Source of the DNA: CAZGKW01 sp964526295 | GTDB taxonomy: Bacteria; Planctomycetota; Phycisphaerae; FEN-1346 | DNA: 22,585 bases | Assembly (NCBI GenBank): GCA_964526295.1 | Contig: CAZGKW010000058.1 | Coordinates: forward strand, 1 to 22,585 | Direction: 5' to 3' | In this document: piece by piece, positions 1-6,280 of the stretch | Layout of the letters: every line of letters starts with the position of its first letter | How positions within the stretch are numbered: the stretch's first letter is position 1 | Notes under the pieces: generated by a model | The model's database searches: none | The model's input: the letters and a program-made list of their open reading frames with translations, nothing else | What the model was told of the DNA's origin: nothing | Program-made: the position numbers and the translations under genes

Positions 1-518
1 CCAACTGTTCTCCACCGCCACCCGCGCCGCATGAAACCTGCGAAAGGGCAGTTGATAACGCCTCCGCTGTAGAAGAGCAGGTGCTTCACAAACAGGTCGT
101 ATGCGACGAACGCGTACTTGCCGAATTGCACCTCGACGGCGATAGAATCCCTGACGAAATCGGTCTGCTTGAAGGACCGGATGAGCCTCTGCTCGCCACG
201 TTCCTCAAGCACACGTTTCTGTTCCTGCAGTGAGACGTGGCTGATCCTTTCGAAGACCGTCCTATCCGTTGTGACGTAGTAGTGCTGTCGCCGCTCTTCC
301 CACCCACGTTCTCTGAACAGCCTCCCGAATGCCTGGTTGAGCGCTTTGGGGCTGTAAAGCAACTTGCCCCGCATTGTCTTTTCCTTGCTTCTTTTCGTCC
401 GATACTTCTCGGCGTCCGCGCTCGCCACGACCTCCGCAATGTCCTCCAGCGCCTCCGGGCGGTGCACCTTGAGCCATTCTTCTCCGTTGAGATGGGAGAA
501 GGTATCCACTATACGCAT
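1..518 (-). CDS. Type II restriction endonuclease, BglII/BstYI-like (3' end cut by window edge)
   Basis: Probable DNA-cleaving partner of the methyltransferase just upstream. Reading the minus strand from ATG at 518 gives about 172 residues before the window ends. Asp120, Glu129 and Gln131 form D-x8-E-x-Q, followed by FGKYAF and YDLFVKHLLFY. From memory, BglII uses Asp84, Glu93 and Gln95 with the same spacing in a PD-(D/E)XK-type fold where Gln replaces the usual Lys. The gene starts 30 bp after the methyltransferase stop, as in a compact R-M operon, and its base composition is less GC-rich than the genes from 1520 onward. The last 15 or so residues (below about position 55) are rich in Trp and Arg and look out of frame, so a frameshift is possible. 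The 119 residues before the motif have no feature I recognise. Family assignment is by motif only; another PD-(D/E)XK restriction enzyme is possible. Confidence 0.66.
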   Translation of the reverse strand, partial: MRIVDTFSHLNGEEWLKVHRPEALEDIAEVVASADAEKYRTKRSKEKTMRGKLLYSPKALNQAFGRLFRERGWEERRQHYYVTTDRTVFERISHVSLQEQKRVLEERGEQRLIRSFKQTDFVRDSIAVEVQFGKYAFVAYDLFVKHLLFYSGGVINCPFAGFMRRGWRWRTV

Positions 519-548
519 AGGCGATCCCCCGCAGGGCAGTCCGACAGC

Positions 549-1445
549 CTAGAAGCCATCAAGCCAAGGCGCGGTCGTCAGTTTCTTCCCGGCCTCCTTG
601 GGGTCGAAGACAGGTTTGTGCATCTCCCGCACCGCAAGATTGCCCGTTTGGGCGTCATCTATTCGCTGCTTCGCGATGGCTAGGTACTTGTGCACGACCT
701 CTGCGCCGGCACCGCGGCGCCCATGTCGAACCGCCGCGACGACGCTGGTTCCGACCCCAAGGAATGGGTCAAGGACCCAGTCTTCTTCGCGGGTCATCGA
801 TAACACCAGACGCTCGATCAACTCAACGGGAAACTGGCATGGGTGCTCGGTCTTCTCGACGTGGTTTGCTTTGACGTTCGGCAACTGCCACACATCGCTT
901 GGGTTCTTGCCTTTCGGGTTGCAGGAGTGCTTGCCAGCCTTCGCGCCCTTGTAGTACCGCTTGCCAGGGTACTTCTGAGGGACGCGCACCGGGTCCAGGT
1001 TGAAGTAGTAGTCGTCTGACTTCGTAAACCACGCGATTACCTCGTAACGGCCTGAGAACCGTTTCTTGCAGTGCAGCCCGTGGCCGAAGTGCCAGACGAT
1101 CCGGTTTCGCATCTTCAGGCCGAGCCCGTCAAAGATAGGATACAGGATGCTGTCCAAGGGCACTATCCTGCCGTTCTCGACGTAGTTGCCGACCTGCCAG
1201 CAGATGTGCCCTTCGTGGCGTAGCACGCGAACACACTCGGTGATCACCGCGCGCTGCTGCTCCACGTACGTGGCAAGGCCTAGTCGCTGCTCATACTCCT
1301 TGCCGATGTTGTACGGTGGTGAGGTGACAACCAACTGTACGCAGCCGTCCGGGATTGTCGAGAGCAACTCAAGACAGTCCCCTTCAAAAACGACAATGCG
1401 GGCGGCTTTGTCAAACTCGTGCTGTACCGCATCCTTCTCAAACAT
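549..1445 (-). CDS. Site-specific DNA methyltransferase, beta class (N4-cytosine or N6-adenine)
   Basis: Transfers a methyl group from S-adenosylmethionine to a DNA base and protects the host from the adjacent endonuclease. The 298-residue protein has catalytic motif IV TSPPY at 41-45 and the SAM-binding motif I DPFLGVGTS at 226-234. This order (IV before I) defines the beta class. TSPPY occurs in N4-cytosine enzymes and some N6-adenine ones, so the target base is open; BglII-type systems use N4-cytosine methylation. A conserved middle part (WHFGHGLHCKKRFSGRYE, then NPSDVW and HPCQFP) is typical of stand-alone type II methyltransferases of this group. ATG at 1445 was chosen because the frame upstream lies antisense to the dehydrogenase gene, a purine-rich GGAAGG precedes it, and motif IV then falls at the usual distance. 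The gene has its own promoter in the 74-bp gap behind it. Confidence 0.93.
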   Translation of the reverse strand: MFEKDAVQHEFDKAARIVVFEGDCLELLSTIPDGCVQLVVTSPPYNIGKEYEQRLGLATYVEQQRAVITECVRVLRHEGHICWQVGNYVENGRIVPLDSILYPIFDGLGLKMRNRIVWHFGHGLHCKKRFSGRYEVIAWFTKSDDYYFNLDPVRVPQKYPGKRYYKGAKAGKHSCNPKGKNPSDVWQLPNVKANHVEKTEHPCQFPVELIERLVLSMTREEDWVLDPFLGVGTSVVAAVRHGRRGAGAEVVHKYLAIAKQRIDDAQTGNLAVREMHKPVFDPKEAGKKLTTAPWLDGF

Positions 1446-1474
1446 CCTGCGTCCGCCTTCCTTGGTTCTTGCGC

Positions 1475-1502
1475 ATTCTACCGCGGGCCTCGCGATATGC
1501 AA
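1475..1502 (-). promoter_or_regulatory. Predicted sigma-70-type promoter of the restriction-modification operon
   Basis: On the minus strand, TTGCAT (1497-1502) and TAGAAT (1475-1480) are separated by 16 bp and lie about 30 bp upstream of the methyltransferase ATG. The same TAGAAT -10 box occurs in front of the symporter gene at 7801. This would let the R-M genes be transcribed independently of the dehydrogenase that ends at 1520. Pattern match only. Confidence 0.5.
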
Positions 1503-1519
1503 GGCTCCCGATCGGGCTG

Positions 1520-2281
1520 CTACTTCGCCAGGAAGCCCCCGTCGACGTAGAGGACTTGGCCGGTGACGTAGGACGCTTCGTCGCTCGCCAGGTACACCGC
1601 CGCAGCGCCGACGTCGTCGGGCGTCCCCCAGCGCGGCACGGCGACGCGCTCCATCAGCCACCGGTTGAACTCCTCGTCGTGCCTGAGGGCGGCCACCAGG
1701 TCCGTGTCGATGTACCCCGGCCCGATGCCGTTGACGGTGATGCCGCGGGGCGACCACTCGACGGCGAGCTGCTTGACGAGCTGGCGGACGGCCCCCTTGG
1801 AGGCCGAGTACGGGGCGTTCTGTCCCCGGCCGATCTCCGAGAGGAGCGAGCAGATCAGGATGAGCCGCCCGCGGCCCGCCTCGAGCATCGGCCGGGCGCA
1901 CCCCCGGGCGAGGAAGAACAGGCCCCGCAGGTTCACGTCCAGCACGCCGTCGAACGCCTCGGGCGAGACCTCCTCGGCCGGGCACCGGACGGTCGTCCCG
2001 GCACAGGCGACGTGGACGTCGAGGCGGCCGAAGGCATCGAGCGTCCGCTCGACGAGGCCGGCGTGCGCTTCGAGGTCCGCCACGTCGGCCGGCAGGACGA
2101 GGGCCCGCGTGGGCACCTCGGCGGCGACGGCCTCGAGCTCATCGGTCGTCCGGGCGACGAGGGCGACGTCTGCCCCCGCCCGGGCCAGGGCCAGCGCCAC
2201 GCCCCGCCCGATGCCTCGCCCCGCGCCGGTCACCAGGGCGGCCTTGCCGTCGAGGCGGAAGGGATGTGATGGCTGGCCCAA
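1520..2281 (-). CDS. Short-chain dehydrogenase/reductase, gluconate 5-dehydrogenase-like
   Basis: NAD(P)-dependent oxidoreductase of the classical SDR family, 253 residues, cytosolic. The cofactor motif TGAGRGIG is at 18-25, Asp66 is the residue that contacts adenine, and the catalytic set is Asn117, Ser145, Tyr158 (YSASK) and Lys162 with normal spacing. The usual NNAG is changed to ACAG (92-95). The C-terminal GRWG-like segment (PRWGTPDDVG) and the final YVTGQVLYVDGG resemble gluconate 5-dehydrogenases and 2-deoxy-gluconate 3-dehydrogenases, so a sugar acid or polyol is the likely substrate, but this is inference. The start is TTG at 2281: an in-frame TGA lies two codons upstream, and no ATG or GTG occurs before the cofactor motif. 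It is divergent from a Gfo/Idh oxidoreductase, which fits a sugar-oxidation role. Confidence 0.9.
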   Translation of the reverse strand: MGQPSHPFRLDGKAALVTGAGRGIGRGVALALARAGADVALVARTTDELEAVAAEVPTRALVLPADVADLEAHAGLVERTLDAFGRLDVHVACAGTTVRCPAEEVSPEAFDGVLDVNLRGLFFLARGCARPMLEAGRGRLILICSLLSEIGRGQNAPYSASKGAVRQLVKQLAVEWSPRGITVNGIGPGYIDTDLVAALRHDEEFNRWLMERVAVPRWGTPDDVGAAAVYLASDEASYVTGQVLYVDGGFLAK

Positions 2282-2344
2282 GCTTCAAGCCTTTCGACCG
2301 CCCCCCCCCGGATTTCCGCTCGCGGGTGCGGGGCAAGCTTGTCC

Positions 2345-2373
2345 ATGGTACCTCTCCGCTCGCAGCGTCACAA
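2345..2373 (-). promoter_or_regulatory. Possible promoter of the short-chain dehydrogenase
   Basis: On the minus strand, TTGTGA (2368-2373) and TACCAT (2345-2350) are 17 bp apart. Each matches four of six consensus positions. They lie about 65 bp before the TTG start. Pattern match only. Confidence 0.3.
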
Positions 2374-2395
2374 GCGCCGCCTGACGGGAAAGTGC

Positions 2396-2425
2396 TTGCG
2401 TCGCCCTGCGGCCGGAGCGTATGAA
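2396..2425 (+). promoter_or_regulatory. Possible promoter of the Gfo/Idh oxidoreductase at 2518
   Basis: TTGCGT (2396-2401) and TATGAA (2420-2425) are separated by 18 bp in the 236-bp divergent intergenic region, about 90 bp before the ATG. The boxes are weak (three and four matches). The rest of this gap holds nothing else I can support. Confidence 0.25.
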
Positions 2426-2517
2426 GCGTAACGCCCTGGAAGTCAGCGATTCGAGCGGCGCGCGGAAGCACGCCGGGGCGTCGTGCCGCGCCGAGACCTG
2501 CGCAAGGAGACCATCGC

Positions 2518-3540
2518 ATGCCCACTTACCGCGCCGTCGTCGCCGGCGCCGGCGGCATCTCGCGGGCCTGGTTCCCGCGGCTTGCCGAGGAGAAGGTCCG
2601 CGTCGCGGCGGTCGTCGACCTCGACCGCGAGAGGGCCGAAGCCGCCGTCGAGACGTACGGTCTGACCGGGGCCGTCGCCTCGGGCGACCTCGCCAGGGCC
2701 GTCCGCGACGTGGAGGCCGACTTCGCCGTCGACCTGACGGTGCCCGAGGCCCACTGCGAGGTCACCTGCACGGCCCTCCGGGCGGGCCTGCACGTGATCG
2801 GCGAGAAGCCGATGGCCTCGTCGATGGCCGAGGCCCGGCGGATGGTCCGGGCGAGCGAGAAGGCCGACCGCCTCTACATGTGCAGCCAGTCGCGCCGGTG
2901 GGAGCCGCGGCACGACGCGGTCGCCCGGACGGTCGCGGCGGGCAAGCTGGGCGAGCTGACGAGCGTCAACTGCGACTTCTTCGTCCAGGCGTTCTTCAAG
3001 GGCTTCCGGGCCGAGATGCCCAGCCCCCTGATTCTCGACATGGCCATCCATCACTTCGACCTGGCCCGGATGATGAGCGGCACCGACCCCGTGGCCGTCT
3101 ACGCCGAGGAGTACAACCCGCCCGATTCCTGGAGCCGGGGCGACAACGCCGCCAACTGCATCTTCGAGATGACCGGCGGCGCCTACTTCGCTTACCGCGG
3201 ATCGTGGTGCTCGAAGGGGTGCCCCACGAGCTGGAACGGGAACTGGCGGCTCGTCGGCACGAAGGGAACCCTCCTCTACGAGCAGGACGAGCCGGCCCGC
3301 GGCGAGGTGACCACGGCGAAGGCGAAGAACTTCCGCGGCCCGCACCGAAAGCTCCGCGTCAACACGTCGCGGACCAAGAAGACGTACCAGCACGGGGGCC
3401 TGGCCGAGATGCTCCGGTTCCTGCGAACGGGCCGCGTGCCGCAGACCGAGGCCCACGACAACATCAAGAGCTTGGCGATGGTGTTCGCGGCCATCGAGAG
3501 CGCCCGGAAGCGCCGCCGCGTCCCCGTCCGGGCGCTGTAG
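2518..3540 (+). CDS. Gfo/Idh/MocA family sugar oxidoreductase
   Basis: NAD(P)-dependent dehydrogenase or reductase acting on a sugar, sugar acid or inositol-type substrate; the exact substrate cannot be read. The 340 residues begin with a Rossmann domain whose glycine loop is GAGGIS (10-15) and an acidic strand end (VVDLD, 32-36). The family signature EKPMA is at 96-100, with Lys97 the catalytic-site lysine. The second catalytic pair lies in DMAIHHFD (Asp174, His178). ATG 2518 follows AAGGAG at a good distance. The protein has no signal peptide, so it is presumably cytosolic. It is divergent from the SDR gene, suggesting linked use on one carbohydrate. It is paralogous at family level to the gene at 21275 but not a close copy. 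Confidence 0.92.
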   Translation: MPTYRAVVAGAGGISRAWFPRLAEEKVRVAAVVDLDRERAEAAVETYGLTGAVASGDLARAVRDVEADFAVDLTVPEAHCEVTCTALRAGLHVIGEKPMASSMAEARRMVRASEKADRLYMCSQSRRWEPRHDAVARTVAAGKLGELTSVNCDFFVQAFFKGFRAEMPSPLILDMAIHHFDLARMMSGTDPVAVYAEEYNPPDSWSRGDNAANCIFEMTGGAYFAYRGSWCSKGCPTSWNGNWRLVGTKGTLLYEQDEPARGEVTTAKAKNFRGPHRKLRVNTSRTKKTYQHGGLAEMLRFLRTGRVPQTEAHDNIKSLAMVFAAIESARKRRRVPVRAL

Positions 3541-3652
3541 GGAAGGCACTCACGGCTCGACTTGGGGTTGCGGGCCGCCGGCGGAAGCCCGCGGGCACGT
3601 CCGAGCTACACCTGGCCACCCGCCGGGGCGGCGTCCGCTCGAGGGACCGACC

Positions 3653-4786
3653 ATGGCCGAGCCGAGCATCGACGATCCGATCTACGAGGCCTCTTCCGGC
3701 CGGCGCCTAAGCGTTGCCGACCTGCTGGGGTTCTTCGTCGAGCGCGGGGTGCAGCGCGTCAGCGACCTCCACCTGAAGGTCGGCAGCCCGCCGGTCTACC
3801 GGGTCGACGGGGAGCTGTGGCGGATGGACGGGGCGCCGCTCGACGGGCCGGCCCTGGAGGCGGCCGCCCGGCGGCTCCTCTCGAAGGCCGACTTTCGGAC
3901 GCTCGCGGCCGACCACTCCGTCGACGCCTCCTATTGGACCGGCCGGGTCCAGTTCCGTCTGAACGCGTTCCGCGACCAGGACGGCCTGGCCATCGCCGTC
4001 CGGGCCCTCGATGCGGGCGCCCCGCCGATCGAGGAGATCGGCTTCCCGAACGCCGTGTGGCGCGAGATCGTCGCCCGGCAGCACGGGCTGGTGCTCGTGA
4101 CGGGCATCACCGGGGCGGGGAAGTCGACGACGATCGCCTCGCTGATCGGCCGGATCGCCGAGACACGGGCCTGCCGGATCATCACGCTGGAGGACCCGGT
4201 CGAGTATCGCCTGGCGAGCTCGCGGGCGCTCGTCTCGCAGCGGGAGGTCGGCCGCGACGTGCCGAGCTTCGAGCGGGGCCTCCGCGACTGCCTCCGCGAG
4301 GACCCCGACGTCATTTTCGTCGGCGAGATGCGCGACCCCGACTCGACCGCCTGGACGCTGACGGCCGCCGAGACCGGGCACCTCGTCTTCTCGACACTCC
4401 ATACGCGCGACGCCCGCGGCACGATCACGCGAATCCTCGACATGTATCCGCCGGAGCGCCAGCACGAGGTGGCGAGCCAACTCTCGCTCGGCCTGGCTTT
4501 CGTCCTCTCGCAGAAGCTCGTCCCGCGGGCCGGCGGCGAGGGACGCGCCGTCGCCATGGAGGTCCTGCGGAACACCTACGGCGTGGCGAACCTGCTCCGC
4601 CTGCGGAAGGCCGAGCAGCTCTACTCGGTGATGCAGACGAAGACCCGCGACGTGCCCGAGGAGCGGATGATCACGCTGGAACGGTCGCTGGCCGACCTGG
4701 TCTCGGCGGGCGAGGTCGACCGCCGCGAGGCCGAGAAGTGGGCCAACGACCCGACGGCCTTCCTCGATGAGCTGCGCCGCTTCTAG
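3653..4786 (+). CDS. PilT-family type IV pilus/secretion ATPase
   Basis: Hexameric ATPase of the type II/IV secretion family; PilT members drive pilus retraction from the cytoplasmic side of the inner membrane. The 377 residues show the N-terminal region with SDLHLKVGSPPVYRVDG (37-53), Walker A GITGAGKST (151-159, Lys157), the Asp-box region (ITLEDPVEY), Walker B ending in GEMRD (224-228) and the His box HLVFSTLHT (243-251). GEMRD and SDLHL are the hallmarks of PilT and PilU rather than PilB. The C-terminal part keeps the SVMQT motif, but the usual IRNLIREGK is altered to LRNTYGVANLLRLRK. GAGGGA lies just before ATG 3653. No other pilus gene is nearby, which is common for PilT paralogues but leaves its partner unknown. 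Confidence 0.92.
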   Translation: MAEPSIDDPIYEASSGRRLSVADLLGFFVERGVQRVSDLHLKVGSPPVYRVDGELWRMDGAPLDGPALEAAARRLLSKADFRTLAADHSVDASYWTGRVQFRLNAFRDQDGLAIAVRALDAGAPPIEEIGFPNAVWREIVARQHGLVLVTGITGAGKSTTIASLIGRIAETRACRIITLEDPVEYRLASSRALVSQREVGRDVPSFERGLRDCLREDPDVIFVGEMRDPDSTAWTLTAAETGHLVFSTLHTRDARGTITRILDMYPPERQHEVASQLSLGLAFVLSQKLVPRAGGEGRAVAMEVLRNTYGVANLLRLRKAEQLYSVMQTKTRDVPEERMITLERSLADLVSAGEVDRREAEKWANDPTAFLDELRRF

Positions 4787-4818
4787 GCGCCGCTTCCGGG
4801 ACCCCCGCGGCACACGCG

Positions 4819-4883
4819 AACAGCCGCTGCCGTTTCTGCTTCTTCGTCTTCTACCCCGATTTATCCATCTGCGGGCGGCTGTT
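4819..4883. repeat. Inverted repeat between convergent genes
   Basis: AACAGCCGC (4819-4827) is repeated in perfect inverted form as GCGGCTGTT (4875-4883) around a pyrimidine-rich 47-bp spacer, in the 107-bp gap between two convergent genes. There is no clear T-tract on either side, so a role as a terminator is only possible. Confidence 0.35.
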
Positions 4884-4893
4884 GCTGTTTCTG

Positions 4894-5553
4894 TTATCCG
4901 TCGATGAGGGCGGCGATGGCCTCGGGCGAGAGGTCGCGGAGCGTATCGACGACACAGGCGGCGCCGCGGGCGGCCAGCGTCGCGCGGTCGGCCGTGCCCG
5001 CCAGGGCGACCGGGGTCATGCCCGCCCGGACGGCCGCCTCCACGCCCGCCGGGGCGTCCTCGATCACCGCACACGCCGCCGGCGCGACACCGAGGCTCTC
5101 GGCCGCCTTGAGGAAGACTTCCGGATGGGGCTTGCCGTGCGTCACGTCGGCGGCGCTGACGGACGCCTCGAACGTCCCCGCTCCGAACTCCTCGAGCGCC
5201 ACGCGGACGTTCTCCGGCGGGCCGGACGAGCCGATCGCGAGGCGAAACCCCGCCTCCGCCAGGGCCCGCACCAGCTCCCGGGCCCCGTCCATCGCCGGGA
5301 AATGCTCCCGCAGGACCTCCCGGTACCGCTCCTCCTTCCACCGGTCCCAGTAATCGACCTCGTCGGGCGGCACCAGGCCGGGCCAGCGGGCCTCGAAGAT
5401 GTCGCGGTTCGTCCGGCCGAAGAGGTCGGCGAACTCCTCCTCCGTCAGGCCGACGCCCATCTCCTCGGCGAACCGCTTCCACGCCTGGAAGTGGGCCCCC
5501 AAGGAGTCCACCAGGACTCCGTCCATGTCGAAGATGACGGCCTTGTCGTTCAT
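4894..5553 (-). CDS. HAD-superfamily hydrolase, beta-phosphoglucomutase/sugar-phosphatase-like
   Basis: Cytosolic aspartate-nucleophile phosphotransferase, 219 residues. Motif I is DMDGVLVDS with Asp9 as nucleophile and Asp11 as general acid/base. Motif II is Ser109 (GSSGP), motif III Lys141 (HGKPHPE) and motif IV Glu165-Asp166 (IEDAPAGV). The helical cap between residues 15 and 85 makes it subclass I, and the KPxPE and EDAPAGVEAA motifs match beta-phosphoglucomutases and small sugar phosphatases. Whether it isomerises or hydrolyses a phosphosugar cannot be told from sequence. ATG 5553 was chosen because motif I must sit near the N-terminus and GAGGTG precedes it; the frame stays open upstream without homology. 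It is convergent with the PilT gene. Confidence 0.9.
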   Translation of the reverse strand: MNDKAVIFDMDGVLVDSLGAHFQAWKRFAEEMGVGLTEEEFADLFGRTNRDIFEARWPGLVPPDEVDYWDRWKEERYREVLREHFPAMDGARELVRALAEAGFRLAIGSSGPPENVRVALEEFGAGTFEASVSAADVTHGKPHPEVFLKAAESLGVAPAACAVIEDAPAGVEAAVRAGMTPVALAGTADRATLAARGAACVVDTLRDLSPEAIAALIDG

Positions 5554-5672
5554 CGCGTCACACCTCGCTCGGTTGAAAGGCCGGGCAAGGTAGCAGGTTC
5601 GCAGGGCGGGGGCAAGCTCGGGGTGCGGAGGCGATCTATGGCGGGGCAGATGGGAGAAACCGGATCTTTTGC

Positions 5673-5702
5673 TTGCACGAGCGTGTCCGTGCTCCGTAGG
5701 AT
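5673..5702 (+). promoter_or_regulatory. Possible promoter of the YwgA-HD pair
   Basis: TTGCAC (5673-5678) and TAGGAT (5697-5702) with an 18-bp spacer lie about 65 bp upstream of the first gene of the pair. The match is modest. The position, the isolated two-gene unit and the resemblance of the -10 box to TAGAAT boxes elsewhere in the window support it. Confidence 0.35.
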
Positions 5703-5767
5703 GTTTGAAGAGGGCAATAACCGCAAGTCGATAAACCGGACGGCACGGGGCAAAAGGGAGTGACAAG

Positions 5768-6280
5768 ATGAACCGTCAGCAGTTAGCCATGACCCTTGTC
5801 CTGCGTTCCCTCGGGCTAGACGTCCGGGTCGATACATTCGACGACCGCCTCATCTTGCAGAAGGCCGTTTACCTTGCACAAGCAGCAGGGGTGAAACTCG
5901 GCTACTACTTCCGCTGGTATATCAGGGGACCCTATTGCCCCGCGCTGGCTTCGGACGCGTTCGTGGTCGCCGATGAGCCGGAAGATGTGGTTGATGCGAT
6001 CGTGGGTGAGCACAGCCTGGACGGTAAGAGCCAAACAAAGCTCGAGACAGTCAAGGAGTTGGTGCCAGAGGGAGACACGAGCGAAGTTGCATCCAGACTT
6101 GAGCTGCTTGCCTCCGTGCATTTCCTGGTCTGCCGCAAGCAGTCACCCAGCCGTCCGCAAGAGATTCGCGACAAACTCGTGGCGTTCGGCAAGGATTTCT
6201 CTAACAAAGATATAGAGGTTGCTCTCGACGAGCTTGAGGCGCGCGGTCTGCTGGGGCACGATGCCGAAAACGATCAATGA
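5768..6280 (+). CDS. YwgA-like protein of unknown function
   Basis: A 170-residue protein resembling Bacillus subtilis YwgA. The recognisable block is FDDRLILQKAVYLAQ (24-38) followed by LGYYFRWYIRGPYCPAL (44-60). No molecular function is established to my knowledge. The block QKxVYLAQ...GYxFxWYxxGPYxP is reminiscent of the Panacea (SocA/DUF4065) antitoxin domain; that link is my inference. Residues 125-165 (SPSRPQEIRDKLVAFGKDFSNKDIEVALDELEARGLL) read like a small winged-helix-type segment. ATG 5768 follows AAAAGGGAG. The last 20 bases overlap the HD phosphohydrolase gene, so the two are probably translated together. ywgA also neighbours the HD gene ywfO in B. subtilis, as I recall, which supports a conserved partnership. 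GC content and codon use are lower in GC than in the flanking genes. Confidence 0.72.
   Translation: MNRQQLAMTLVLRSLGLDVRVDTFDDRLILQKAVYLAQAAGVKLGYYFRWYIRGPYCPALASDAFVVADEPEDVVDAIVGEHSLDGKSQTKLETVKELVPEGDTSEVASRLELLASVHFLVCRKQSPSRPQEIRDKLVAFGKDFSNKDIEVALDELEARGLLGHDAENDQ

Noticed and set aside
1446..1985. Upstream extension of the methyltransferase frame
   Set aside because: The extension lies antisense to the dehydrogenase gene, crosses the predicted promoter and has low-complexity composition; ATG 1445 gives a normal methyltransferase N-terminus.
3570..3592. GCGGGC/GCCCGC hairpin after the first Gfo/Idh gene
   Set aside because: Six pairs without a T-tract are expected by chance at this GC content.
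3707..5482. Long open frames antisense to the PilT gene and beyond, and similar ones opposite the symporter, aldolase and membrane-protein genes
   Set aside because: They are Arg/Gly/Pro-rich, lack any family motif and follow from the strong third-position GC bias of the real genes on the other strand.
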